A DNA stretch of 64,000 bases, taken from assembly GCA_032209605.1 (NCBI GenBank), contig JASFXZ010000037.1:1178001-1242000 (forward strand), written 5' to 3'. The notes beneath the pieces were generated by a model. That model worked only from the letters and a program-made list of their open reading frames with translations, made no database searches and was not told where the DNA came from. A program made the position numbers and the translations under genes. Positions 36,273 through 46,568 of this stretch are shown piece by piece; position 1 is the stretch's first letter; each line of letters begins with the position of its first letter. The stretch comes from Mactromeris polynyma. Taxonomy: Eukaryota > Mollusca > Bivalvia > Venerida > Mactridae.

Positions 36273-36385
36273 GGGATTTGCTGAATTTGTAATGATAACA
36301 GTTTAGAATTCAGGATATAGAAGTCAGACAGATTAAATGAATAAATTCGAGCGGGAAATGCCACCCACATGATATTGGATACATA

Positions 36386-36450
36386 CACACGCACGCACGC
36401 ACGAACACGCATTACACACGCACACATACACGCACACAGACATACAGACT
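36386..36450. repeat. (CACGCA)n-type microsatellite
   Basis: Imperfect CACACGCACGCACG repeat. Confidence 0.85.
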
Positions 36451-37559
36451 CATGGACATATACAGAATCGCATACATTATGGTTATCAATACTTGATTAT
36501 TGTTCTAATGCATACTTATCGCAATCTATGTGGTAAGATATTTATTATTAGAGTTATGTATAGTACAACCATTTACACTGTATGAAATATATGTATATAT
36601 GTTTTGATCTTCAATACTGGAGGAATAAAAGTAAAGTAAGCATTGCACTTAAGGTACCTTACCTTGTTAAGGTTTAGATAGTGTTTTGCTACTGCCCTTC
36701 TTTCCATTTCAGTCAGGCTCTAATCAATTTAAGCTTAAATCCAATCACGTTGTACGTCATACTACTGTCTTTGTTTCGTTTTCGGAAAGACAAAAGTGTG
36801 TTTACAGTCATTTTCTTCCAAGCTAATTGGTTATTCTTAATTCAAAAGATGACTTAACATTATTTAAAACTTGGACAATATGTGCCTATTTAACCATTCT
36901 TTTTTATAACCGATGCATGTATTGATGTTTAAAATATTTAATCCCTAGTCTCAGGAATATACTACGTGTACATCCATCATATATACATTGAAATTTGTTC
37001 CGTTGATATAAGAAAATAATGTTTATTTTGTTTTGTTAAAACTGTATACATTTGTATACTGTTCTGCTCTCCAACTTGGAGGAAATAAACGAAATAATAA
37101 TAACGTACTAATTAATCAAAACGCTACTCGGTTTCTGTTTGTTTAAAAAAAACTCACTAAACATTCTGACACAAAACTTAGTCTGGTCAGTTGAAATAAA
37201 TGTATCACTTTAAAAATATCACATAATGTGACATTGGGATACTACGTATACAATTGTTTGCTCTGAACTGAGACTAATATTTACGTTTTAGTAAAACATT
37301 GTTGTAAAGGAATTAATATAAGCATTATGCAAACCTTGATTTTATGAAGTTCTATCCAGACTGGCTCTGATATGTTTTCTTTGAAACAGATTACATGTAT
37401 TTTAAAAATAGTACATGTGCGTACCTAACAACGGTGCAACAATAACAATCGAACACGTGCAACATGGCCTCCACAGTGCAAAAAATGCAGTTTATATTTC
37501 AGACAGTACGTGTATCTAAATTTGGATCTAACTATTTATAAATATATGAATCATTACAG
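36451..37559. other. AT-rich stretch with two similar tail-like motifs
   Basis: CTTCAATACTGGAGGAATAAA (near 36612) and CCAACTTGGAGGAAATAAA (near 37072) look like related 3' tails of truncated retroposons. No gene is seen. Confidence 0.4.
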
Positions 37560-37579
37560 GATTGCCCCACAATGATAGC

Positions 37580-37708
37580 ATGCATTTCTTTGTTGCATTC
37601 GCATTTCTGGCAACAAATCAAGACAAACAATGTCGCTGTAATTTCGAGCTGTGCGTTGAAGATTTGTCTATCGGCATTTATTACGAAGTTCACGAGGAAA
37701 AAGCTTAG
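37580..37708 (+). CDS. Short, possibly secreted ORF or terminal exon
   Basis: A 42-residue open frame: hydrophobic start MHFFVAFAFLATNQDK, then a small Cys group QCRCNFELCVEDL and an acidic end, stopping at TAG. The frame is also open upstream to a good acceptor (ATTACAG at 37559), so it may instead be a terminal exon starting at 37560. The signal-peptide-like start and clustered cysteines are what make it stand out. No family was recognised and no partner exon is proven. Confidence 0.33.
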   Translation: MHFFVAFAFLATNQDKQCRCNFELCVEDLSIGIYYEVHEEKA

Positions 37709-38063
37709 ATTTCGTGTTTGAATATTTGGTAATATTCACACTTTTAATGCTGTTTTGGGATAGGAGGCGTCCTCTAATTACTTGTCAACATGTGCTCTTT
37801 TGTATTGTGTATTTGACCTGTTTGTTAATAAATTTGCAATTTAAATGCTTAAATTAGAGTAGGACACATAATTATGAAAATTTGCGAAAAAAACTGCCTT
37901 GAGCACTGTAAGTATTGATGATTGTATAAGGCCATAGTCTGTCATATTCACGCGAGGTGTCGCGGTACAATACGGTATGTCTGAGGTAATTATACCCAAA
38001 GTGTCGATTTGCTGTTAGATAAAGTAGCAAATATACTCCACGCCATTAAAAAAGCAACTACTA

Positions 38064-38295
38064 GCCGCGGCCGGCATCCAGTGGTTAGTGCGCTGGACTT
38101 GTAACCCGGCGATCCGGGTTCGATTCCCGGTCGCGGCAGATCATACCCTTCCATGACAATTTGACAAAATGTCGATTTTCCTCCACATGTGGAGAAGTTG
38201 CCGGCTCCTTGTGGAAGGGTTAGAATTCAGTCCAGGAAAAACTGGTTAGGTGAACTGGCCGCCGTATATAACTGAAATATCGTTGATTTTTTTAT
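38064..38295 (+). mobile_element. tRNA-derived SINE (RUDI/Meta-SINE-like)
   Basis: The head (38064-38138) folds as a tRNA: acceptor GCCGCGG against TCGCGGC, T-arm CCGGGTTCGATTCCCGG and an anticodon loop CTTGTAA like tRNA-Thr(UGU), with a mismatch in the anticodon stem. A non-tRNA body follows (CCACATGTGGAGAAGTTGCC) and a tail TATATAACTGAAATATCGTT, a 3' end seen in mollusc SINEs. The body shows it is a retroposon and not a tRNA gene. Intact A and B boxes could still recruit RNA polymerase III. Confidence 0.85.
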
Positions 38296-38299
38296 GAAT

Positions 38300-39880
38300 G
38301 ATTTACACATTTTTAACACTTAAACGCGTTTAACACTTGGAACAAAATGAGGGCTAAGTGAAATAGTTGCGTATTAGTGGCGTTAAGTATATAATACATA
38401 ATATTGGGCCCGTTTTATCAATATTCGTACGAACGAGCGTTTATCAACGCGGTCGTAAGTATGACAGTAATCTTACGAATAAGAATGTTCGTGTGCACAG
38501 TAAATTAGTACACGCTCTTTACGGGGAGGTCAAAAGAGACGTATCTCGCGGGTGTCAGGACACTACGGTCCACGGGCATTACGGACCAGACACTTCGCAC
38601 CATATTAAACGACATAACGGGCCAAGCATTTTTTTTAAAAAGAGACCTTCAATATGTTTTAACTTTAATGAATGCAGAAACTGATTGTTATATAATCATT
38701 ATTCGTGATTTTATGGTAAATTCGAGGAATATCAACTAATATTTAACACAGCACGTGTTTTGCATGGCGCACTGGAAAATGTGCTTGTATAATAGGAGCC
38801 CAACATTATGAATTAAAGACGTTTTAGGCATTGTAGCAACAGCACTGAATGAGCCCATTCAAATATTTTTGCGTTAAGATGAGCCAGACACATTTTTTTA
38901 ACACAGCGTATATGTTTGCATATCACGCGCACAAATATGTTGGTCTCTTAATTTATAACGTAGGCCTATACATGTGAAAGATTGCATTATTTATAATAAT
39001 TTCCTTGTGACTCATCAAAGTCTAAAGAAAGAATGCATACAGGCATTATATTGTGTTGCGTTTATGCAAACATAATCTAGCAAACTTATTCAAAATACTG
39101 AAAACAATATATACCTTGTCAGTTTTAGTTTGAAAGGAAATTCTTTATACGACAGATAATATGAATTCAAAGCTTTTAACATGTAAAAATGTAATTGTAT
39201 CCACAAGTAGATTGAAACAATTGCAATGAAATACAATTGATTTAATTTGTAATATAAGTGGACTTGAGTAAACCATATCTCATTTTATAAGTGAAATCAT
39301 GATTTATATATTGACAACAAATGGTTAAAATGAACTAAATAGAACATTCTTCTATATTTAAAATGAAACTTTTATGTTGTGACATAAAAATGTATTTTTT
39401 TTGAATATATGGAAAAATATTCACATTTTTTAAATCAGAAAGAAGTTCTGTTCTTCAACTATTTTGAAGTTTTAATAATACTATCCGATATTTAGACATG
39501 CAAATTTGTTATCATCAAAAACATTTCACGTTTTCATTGTGCCATTTTTTAGAAAAAATCTCTACCACCTTACACTTAAGAAACAACTTTAAAGCGGCAA
39601 GGCATATTCATGGAAAAAAATAGGCAAACTAATTTCTCAGAGATAGACGACAAAACTTCGATGGACAGCCGCTTACAAGTACTGTTACGTTACATAACAC
39701 TGAACGGTATTCAATAAGATATGCCGGCAGATATGCCTGCCTTATATTTCTTAAAACATCATGGGTGATCAGGTTTGTAATTGCACGTCTGATGACTAAT
39801 TATATAAGATGCGAATGTTTACCCAACAGGAGCTGGTCATAAGAGGTTCGAACTGAAATATGAAAGTACTGTAGTGGTGT
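38300..39880. other. AT-rich spacer, nothing firm
   Basis: A weak open stretch at 38367-38684 (+) has no recognisable domain. No splice-supported exon was found. Confidence 0.45.
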
Positions 39881-39883
39881 GGC

Positions 39884-39955
39884 GCTTGATGAGGTGCTCG
39901 AAACCACGCACCCTCTACACCGTCATGGCGCTCTACCAACTATACTAACCAGTTG
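39884..39955 (-). repeat. tRNA-like SINE head
   Basis: Minus strand: A-box-like TAGTATAGTTGGTAGAGCGCC (shown in part) and B-box-like GTGGTTTCGAGCACC at tRNA spacing, immediately before the giant minisatellite. The acceptor stem is not preserved. Confidence 0.5.
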
Positions 39956-40019
39956 GCTGTATCACCCCCACACCGCTGCTCTCCTCCCACTTACGTCACT
40001 ATACTACTGTTACCTTCAT

Positions 40020-43000
40020 ATAAATGCAGATGGATACGACCCAGTGTGGGGCTCGACGGTGTTGCTTCCGTTGTCGTGCGTGTTGGTGGTGTTGCTTTCG
40101 CTGTCGTGAGTGCTGGTGGTGTTGCTTCCGCTGTCGTGCGTGCTGGTGGTGTTGCTTCCGCTCCCATGAGTGCTGGTGGTGTTGCTTCCGCTGTCGTGCG
40201 TACTGGTGATGTTGCTTCCGTGCGGGCTGATGGTGTTGCTTCCGCTGTCGTGCGTGCTGATGGTGTTGCTTCCGCTTCCATGAGTGCTGGTGGTGTTGCT
40301 TCCGCTGTCGTGCGTGCTGGTGGTGTTGCTTCCGCTGTCGTGGGTGCTGGTGGCGTTGCTTCCGCTGCCGTGCGTGCTGGTGTAGTTACTTCCGCTGTCG
40401 TGAGTGCTGGTGGTGTTACTACCGCTGTCGTGCGTGCTGGTGGTGTTGCTTCCGCTGTCGTGAGTGCTGGTGGTGTTGCTTCCGCTGTCGTGCGTGCTGG
40501 TGGTTTTGTTACCGTTGTCGTGCGTGCTGGTGGTCGTGCGTGCTGATGGTGTTGCTTCCGTTGTTGTGTGTACTGGTAGTGTTGCTACTACCGTTGTCGT
40601 GCGTGCTGGCGGTGTTGCTTCCGCTGTCGTGCGTGCTGAAGGTGTTGCTACTACCGCTGTCGTGCGTGCTGGTGGTGTTGCTACTACCGCTGTCGTGCGT
40701 GCTGGCGGTGTTGCTTCCGTTGTCGTGCGTGCTGAAGGTGTTTCTACTACCGCTGTCGTGCGTGCTGAAGGTGTTGCTACTACCGCTGTCGTGCGTGCTG
40801 AAGGTGTTGCTACTACCGCTGTCGTGCGTGCTGGTGGTGTTGCTTCGGCTGTCGTGCGTGCTGATTGTGTTGCTTCGGCTGTCGTGCATGCTGGTAGTGT
40901 TGCTTCCGCTGTCGTGCGTGCTGATGGTGTTGCTTCCGCTGACGTGCGTGCTGGTGGTGTTGTTTCCGCTTTCGTGCGTGTTGGTGGTGTTGCTTCTGTT
41001 GTCGTGCGTACTGGTGTAGTTGCTACCGCTGTCGTAGGTGCTGGTGGTGTTGCTTTCGTTGTCGTGCGTGCTGGTGGTGTTGCTTCCGCTGTCGTGAGTG
41101 CTGGTGATATTGCTTCTGCTGTCGTACGTGCTGGTGGTGTTGCTTCCGCTTCCGTGAGTGCTGGTGGTGTTGCTTCTGCTGCCGTGCGTGCTGGTGGTGT
41201 TGCTTCCGCTTCCGTGAGTGCTGGTGGGGTTGCTTCCGCTGTCGTGAGTGCTGGTGGTGTTGCTTCCGCTGTCGTGCGTGCTGGTGGTGTAGCTACCATT
41301 GTTGTGCTTGCTGGTGGTGTTGCTTCCGCTGTCGTGCGTGCTGGTGGTGTTGCTTCCGTTGTCGTGCGTGCTGGTGGTGTTGCTTCCGCTGTCGTGAGTG
41401 CTGGTGGTGTTGCTTCTGCTGTCGTGCGTGCTGGTGGTGTTGCTTCCGCTTCCGTGAGTGCTGGTGGTGTTGCTTCTGCTGCCGTGCGTGCTGGTGGTGT
41501 TGCTTCCGCTTCCGTGAGTGCTGGTGGGGTTGCTTCCGCTGTCGTGAGTGCTGGTGGTGTTGCTTCCGCTGTCGTGCGTGCTGGTGGTGTAGCTACCATT
41601 GTTGTGCTTGCTGGTGGTGTTGCTTCCGCTGTCGTGCGTGCTGGTGATGTTGCTTCCGTGCGGGCTGATGGTGTTGCTTCCGCTGTCGTGCGTGCTGATG
41701 GTGTTGCTTCCGCTTCCATGAGTGCTGGTGGTGTTGCTTCCGCTGTCGTGCGTGCTGGTGGTGTTGCTTCCGCTGTCGTGGGTGCTGGTGGCGTTGCTTC
41801 CGCTGCCGTGCGTGCTGGTGTAGTTACTTCCGCTGTCGTGAGTGCTGGTGTTGCTACTACCGTTGTCGTGCGTACTGGCGGTGTTGCTTCCGCTGTCGTG
41901 CGTGCTGAAGGTGTTGCTACTACCGCTGTCGTGCGTGCTGGTGGTGTTGCTACTACCGCTGTCGTGCGTGCTGGCGGTGTTGCTTCCGTTGTCGTGCGTG
42001 CTGAAGGTGTTTCTACTACCGCTGTCGTGCGTGCTGAAGGTGTTGCTTCCGTTGTCGTGCGTGCTGAAGGTGTTTCTACTACCGCTGTCGTGCGTGCTGA
42101 AGGTGTTGCTACTACCGCTGTCGTGCGTGCTGAAGGTGTTGCTACTACCGCTGTCGTGCGTGCTGGTGGTGTTGCTTCGGCTGTCGTGCGTGCTGATTGT
42201 GTTGCTTCGGCTGTCGTGCGTGCTGGTAGTGTTGCTTCCGCTGTCGTGCGTGCTGATGGTGTTGCTTCCGCTGACGTGCGTGCTGGTGGTGTTGCTTCCG
42301 CTTTCGTGCGTGTTGGTGGTGTTGCTTCTGTTGTCGTGCGTACTGGTGTAGTTGCTACCGCTGTCGTAGGTGCTGGTGGTGTTGCTTTCGTTGTCGTGCG
42401 TGCTGGTGGTGTTGCTTCCGCTGTCGTGAGTGCTGGTTATATTGCTTCTGCTGTCGTACGTGCTGGTGGTGTTGCTTCCGCTTCCGTGAGTGCTGGTGGT
42501 GTTGCTTCTGCTGCCGTGCGTGCTGGTGGTGTTGCTTCCGCTTCCGTGAGTGCTGGTGGGGTTGCTTCCGCTGTCGTGAGTGCTGGTGGTGTTGCTTCCG
42601 CTGTCGTGCGTGCTGGTGGTATAGCTACCATTGTTGTGCTTGCTGGTGGTGTTGCTTCCGCTGTCGTGCGTGCTGGTGGTGTTGCTTCCGTTGTCGTGCG
42701 TGCTGGTGGTGTTGCTTCCGCTGTCGTGAGTGCTGGTGGTGTTGCTTCTGCTGTCGTGCGTGCTGGTGGTGTTGCTTCCGCTTCCGTGAGTGCTGGTGGT
42801 GTTGCTTCTGCTGCCGTGCGTGCTGGTGGTGTTGCTTCCGCTTCCGTGAGTGCTGGTGGGGTTGCTTCCGCTGTCGTGAGTGCTGGTGGTGTTGCTTCCG
42901 CTGTCGTGCGTGCTGGTGGTGTAGCTACCATTGTTGTGCTTGCTGGTGGTGTTGCTTCCGCTGTCGTGCGTGCTGGTGGTGTTGCTTCCGCTTCCATGAG

Positions 43001-46000
43001 TGCTGGTGGTGTTGCTTCTGTTGTCGTGCGTACTGGTGTAGTTGCTACCGCTGTCGTGAGTGCTGTTCGTGTTGCTTCCGCTGTCGTGCGTGCTGGTGGT
43101 GTTGCTTCTGTTGTCGTGCGTACTGGTGTAGTTGCTACCGCTGTTGTGCTTGCTGGTGGTGTTGCTTCCGCTGTCGTGCGTGCTGGTGGTGTTGCTTCCG
43201 CTGTCGTGCGTGCTGGTGGTGTTGCTTCTGTTGTCGTGCGTACTGGTGTAGTTGCTACCGCTGTCGTGAGTGCTGGTCGTGTTGCTTCCATTGTCGTGTG
43301 TGCTGGTGGTGTTGCTTCCTCTGTCGTGAGTGCTGGTGGTGTTGCTTCCGCTGTCGTGAGTGCTGGTTGTGTTGCTTCCGCTGTCGTGCGTGCTGGTGGT
43401 GTAGCTACCATTGTTGTGCTTGCTGGTGGTGTTGCTTCCGCTGTCGTGCGTGCTGGTGGTGTTGCTGCCGCTGTCGTGCGTGCTGGTGGTGTTGCTTCTG
43501 TTGTCGTGCGTACTGGTGTAGTTGCTACCGCTGTCGTGAGTGCTGGTCGTGTTGCTTCCGCTGTCGTGCGTGCTGGTGGTGTTGCTTCTGTTGTCGTGCG
43601 TACTTGTGTAGTTGCTACCGCTGTCGTGAGTGCTGGTCGTGTTGCTTCTATTGTCGTGTGTGCTGGTGGTGTTGCTTCCTCTGTCGTGAGTGCTGGTGGT
43701 GTTGCTTCCGCCGTCGTGCGTGCTGGTGGCGTTGATTCCTCTTCCGTGAGTGCTGGTGGTGTTGCTTCCGCTGTCGTGCGTATTGGTGGTGTTGCTTCCG
43801 TTGTCGTGCGTACTGGTGATGTTGCTACCGTTGTTGTGCTTGCTGGTGATGTTGCTTCCGTTGTCGGGCGAGCTTGTGGTGTTGCTTCCGCTGTCTTGGG
43901 TGCTGGTGGTGTTGCTTCCGTTGTCGGGCGTGCTGGTGGTGTTGCTTCCGATGTCTTGCTTGCTGGTGGTGTTGCGTCCGTTGTCGTGCGTACTGGTGGT
44001 GTTGCTATCGTTGTTGTGCTGGCTGGTGGTGTTGCTTCCGCTGTCGTGCGTATTGGTGGTGTTGCTTCCGCTGTCGTGCGTGCTGGTGGTGTTGCTTCCG
44101 TTGTCGTGCGTGCTGGTGGTGTTGCTTCCGCTGTCGTGAGTGCTGGTGGTGTTGCTTCTGCTCTCGTGCGTGCTGGTGGTGTTGCTTCCGCTTCCGTGAG
44201 TGCTGGTGGTGTTGCTTCTGCTGCCGTGCGTGCTGGTGGTGTTGCTTCCGCTTCCGTGAGTGCTGGTGGGGTTGCTTCCGCTGTCGTGAGTGCTGGTGGT
44301 GTTGCTTCCGCTGTCGTGCGTGCTGGTGGTGTAGCTACCATTGTTGTGCTTGCTGGTGGTGTTGCTTCCGCTGTCGTGCGTGCTGGTGGTGTTGCTTCCG
44401 CTTCCATGAGTGCTGGTGGTGTTGCTTCTGTTGTCGTGCGTACTGGTGTAGTTGCTACCGCTGTCGTGAGTGCTGTTCGTGTTGCTTCCGCTGTCGTGCG
44501 TGCTGGTGGTGTTGCTTCTGTTGTCGTGCGTACTGGTGTAGTTGCTACCGCTGTTGTGCTTGCTGGTGGTGTTGCTTCCGCTGTCGTGCGTGCTGGTGGT
44601 GTTGCTTCCGCTGTCGTGCGTGCTGGTGGTGTTGCTTCTGTTGTCGTGCGTACTGGTGTAGTTGCTACCGCTGTCGTGAGTGCTGGTCGTGTTGCTTCCA
44701 TTGTCGTGTGTGCTGGTGGTGTTGCTTCCTCTGTCGTGAGTGCTGGTGGTGTTGCTTCCGCTGTCGTGAGTGCTGGTTGTGTTGCTTCCGCTGTCGTGCG
44801 TGCTGGTGGTGTAGCTACCATTGTTGTGCTTGCTGGTGGTGTTGCTTCCGCTGTCGTGCGTGCTGGTGGTGTTGCTGCCGCTGTCGTGCGTGCTGGTGGT
44901 GTTGCTTCTGTTGTCGTGCGTACTGGTGTAGTTGCTACCGCTGTCGTGAGTGCTGGTCGTGTTGCTTCCGCTGTCGTGCGTGCTGGTGGTGTTGCTTCTG
45001 TTGTCGTGCGTACTGGTGTAGTTGCTACCGCTGTCGTGAGTGCTGGTCGTGTTGCTTCTATTGTCGTGTGTGCTGGTGGTGTTGCTTCCTCTGTCGTGAG
45101 TGCTGGTGGTGTTGCTTCCGCCGTCGTGCGTGCTGGTGGTGTTGATTCCTCTTCCGTGAGTGCTGGTGGTGTTGCTTCCGCTGTCGTGCGTATTGGTGGT
45201 GTTGCTTCCGTTGTCGTGCGTACTGGTGATGTTGCTACCGTTGTTGTGCTTGCTGGTGATGTTGCTTCCGTTGTCGGGCGAGCTTGTGGTGTTGCTTCCG
45301 CTGTCTTGGGTGCTGGTGGTGTTGCTTCCGTTGTCGGGCGTGCTGGTGGTGTTGCTTCCGATGTCGTGCTTGCTGGTGGTGTTGCGTCCGTTGTCGTGCG
45401 TACTGGTGGTGTTGCTATCGTTGTTGTGCTGGCTGGTGGTGTTGCTTCCGCTGTCGTGCGTATTGGTGGTGTTGCTTCCTCTGTCGTGAGTGCTGGTGGT
45501 GTTGCTTCCGCCGTCGTGCGTGCTGGTGGTGTTGATTCCTCTTCCGTGCGTGCTGGTGGTGTTGCTTCCGCTGTCGTGCGTATTGGTGGTGTTGCTTCCG
45601 TTGTCGTGCGTACTGGTGATGTTGCTACCGTTGTTGTGCTTGCTGGTGATGTTGCTTCCGTCGTCGGGCGAGCTTGTGGTGTTGCTTCCGCTGTCTTGGG
45701 TGCTGGTGGTGTTGCTTCCGTTGTCGGGCGTGCTGGTGGTGTTGCTTCCGATGTCGTGCTTGCTGGTGGTGTTGCGTCCGTTGTCGTGCGTACTGGTGGT
45801 GTTGCTATCGTTGTTGTGCTTGCTGGTGGTGTTGCTTCCATTGTCGTGTTTGCTGGTGGTGTTGCTTCCTCTGTCGTGAGTGCTGGTGGTGTTGCTTCCG
45901 TGGGCGTGCGTGCTGGTGGTGTTGTTTCCGCTGTTGTGAGTGCTTTGATGGTGTTGCTTCGGTTGTTGTGAGTGCTGGTGGTGTTGCTACCGTTGTCGTG

Positions 46001-46126
46001 CGTGCTGGTGGTCGTGCGTGCTGATGGTGTTGCTTCAGTTTTTGTGCGTACTGGTGGTGTTGCTTCCGTTGTTGTGCGTACTTGTGTTGTTGGTTCCGTT
46101 GTCGTGCGTGCTGATGGTGTTGCTGT
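40020..46126. repeat. Giant 30-bp minisatellite (about 200 units), with higher-order repeats
   Basis: Tandem units of 30 bp (plus strand GTTGCTTCCGCTGTCGTGCG + TGCTGGTGGT), with 33-bp variants carrying CTACTACCG. Higher-order structure is clear. The block at 42991-43960 recurs at 44401-45370 (offset 1410 bp, 47 units). A block at about 45091 recurs at 45481 (offset 390 bp). The left half holds another large duplication (about 40.2-41.3 versus 41.65-42.9 kb). The unit lacks stops in several frames. The plus strand is open for 1,835 codons (Val/Ala/Gly repeats) and the minus strand for over 1,200 codons (Thr/Pro/Ala/Glu repeats). Confidence 0.97.
42437..46126 (-). CDS. Candidate mucin-like exon over the minisatellite
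   Basis: On the minus strand the repeat region begins directly after a good acceptor (TATTTACAG, ending 46127). It is open from 46126 to a TAA at 42437, about 1,230 codons. The decapeptide is TTAEATPPAR with variants (TTTEATPPAR, TEAEATPPAL), rich in Thr, Pro and Ala, the composition of an O-glycosylated mucin stalk. The terminating TAA is one base from the Ser codon (TCA) found at the equivalent place in the sister copy at 41.1 kb. Beyond it the same kind of sequence continues to a possible donor near 39.99-40.02 kb. No flanking exon on this strand was found. An open frame in a stop-free repeat is weak evidence, so this remains a hypothesis. Confidence 0.3.
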   Translation of the reverse strand, partial: TATPSARTTTEPTTQVRTTTEATPPVRTKTEATPSARTTTSTHDNGSNTTSTHNNRSNTIKALTTAETTPPARTPTEATPPALTTEEATPPANTTMEATPPASTTTIATPPVRTTTDATPPASTTSEATPPARPTTEATPPAPKTAEATPQARPTTEATSPASTTTVATSPVRTTTEATPPIRTTAEATPPARTEEESTPPARTTAEATPPALTTEEATPPIRTTAEATPPASTTTIATPPVRTTTDATPPASTTSEATPPARPTTEATPPAPKTAEATPQARPTTEATSPASTTTVATSPVRTTTEATPPIRTTAEATPPALTEEESTPPARTTAEATPPALTTEEATPPAHTTIEATRPALTTAVATTPVRTTTEATPPARTTAEATRPALTTAVATTPVRTTTEATPPARTTAAATPPARTTAEATPPASTTMVATPPARTTAEATQPALTTAEATPPALTTEEATPPAHTTMEATRPALTTAVATTPVRTTTEATPPARTTAEATPPARTTAEATPPASTTAVATTPVRTTTEATPPARTTAEATRTALTTAVATTPVRTTTEATPPALMEAEATPPARTTAEATPPASTTMVATPPARTTAEATPPALTTAEATPPALTEAEATPPARTAAEATPPALTEAEATPPARTRAEATPPALTTAEATPPARTTTEATPPARTTAEATPPIRTTAEATPPASTTTIATPPVRTTTDATPPASKTSEATPPARPTTEATPPAPKTAEATPQARPTTEATSPASTTTVATSPVRTTTEATPPIRTTAEATPPALTEEESTPPARTTAEATPPALTTEEATPPAHTTIEATRPALTTAVATTQVRTTTEATPPARTTAEATRPALTTAVATTPVRTTTEATPPARTTAAATPPARTTAEATPPASTTMVATPPARTTAEATQPALTTAEATPPALTTEEATPPAHTTMEATRPALTTAVATTPVRTTTEATPPARTTAEATPPARTTAEATPPASTTAVATTPVRTTTEATPPARTTAEATRTALTTAVATTPVRTTTEATPPALMEAEATPPARTTAEATPPASTTMVATPPARTTAEATPPALTTAEATPPALTEAEATPPARTAAEATPPALTEAEATPPARTTAEATPPALTTAEATPPARTTTEATPPARTTAEATPPASTTMVAIPPARTTAEATPPALTTAEATPPALTEAEATPPARTAAEATPPALTEAEATPPARTTAEAI

Positions 46127-46139
46127 CTGTAAATATAAT

Positions 46140-46367
46140 CTACACTAATGAGGGAATGCGGTGATTAACCAACATCATATGGAGTAGCTTCATAAATAAC
46201 GTGTGATAACTTGAAACGATGGTAGTCTAAAATCATCACACCGGTACTCGATATTAATTATATGTGATCCGGGTATTTTAGATTCGATCAATATATCGAA
46301 TCGAACGTTTACGTATTTGTAAACTGCACTTATTAAGTCTAATCTATGATTCTATCAATGATTTCAG
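46140..46367. other. Spacer between the minisatellite and the sushi exon
   Basis: AT-rich. It ends in the acceptor ATGATTTCAG at 46367. Confidence 0.6.
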
Positions 46368-46568
46368 TGTGTGCAAAGTTAACAGAGTTGACAGAGGATA
46401 CGTTTATTTTAACCAAGGAGCTGATTGGGGAACTCCTTGTATCAATATATGATCGTACAGTCTGTACTTAAGTTGAAGTAGACTGTAGAGACGGATATTA
46501 TTTTATAGGACCGTCTGTAGTTGAGTGTCACTCGAATCGTATGTGGTCGGCCAGTCCATACTGTAGTG
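46368..46568 (+). CDS. Sushi/CCP exon, carrying a frame change and a stop
   Basis: Acceptor TTTCAG, donor GTAAGT. The second half is clearly CCP: VDCRDGYYFIGPSVVECHSN then RMWSASPYC, with the last Cys pair and the Trp between. The first half reads as CCP only in another frame (VCKVNRVDRGYVYFNQGADW then GTPC). In the frame of the second half there is a TAA at about 46472. The breaks lie beside ATATAT and a short A/T run, so small indels, either mutation or assembly error, explain it. Confidence 0.7.

Noticed and set aside
38064..38138. Functional tRNA-Thr gene
   Set aside because: An anticodon-stem mismatch and a SINE body and tail directly downstream show it is a SINE head.
40464..45971. 1,835-codon plus-strand ORF (Val/Ala/Gly repeat)
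   Set aside because: The 30-bp unit has no stop in this frame, so length alone is expected. The peptide VASAVVRAGG is not like a known protein, and no splice or start support was seen.
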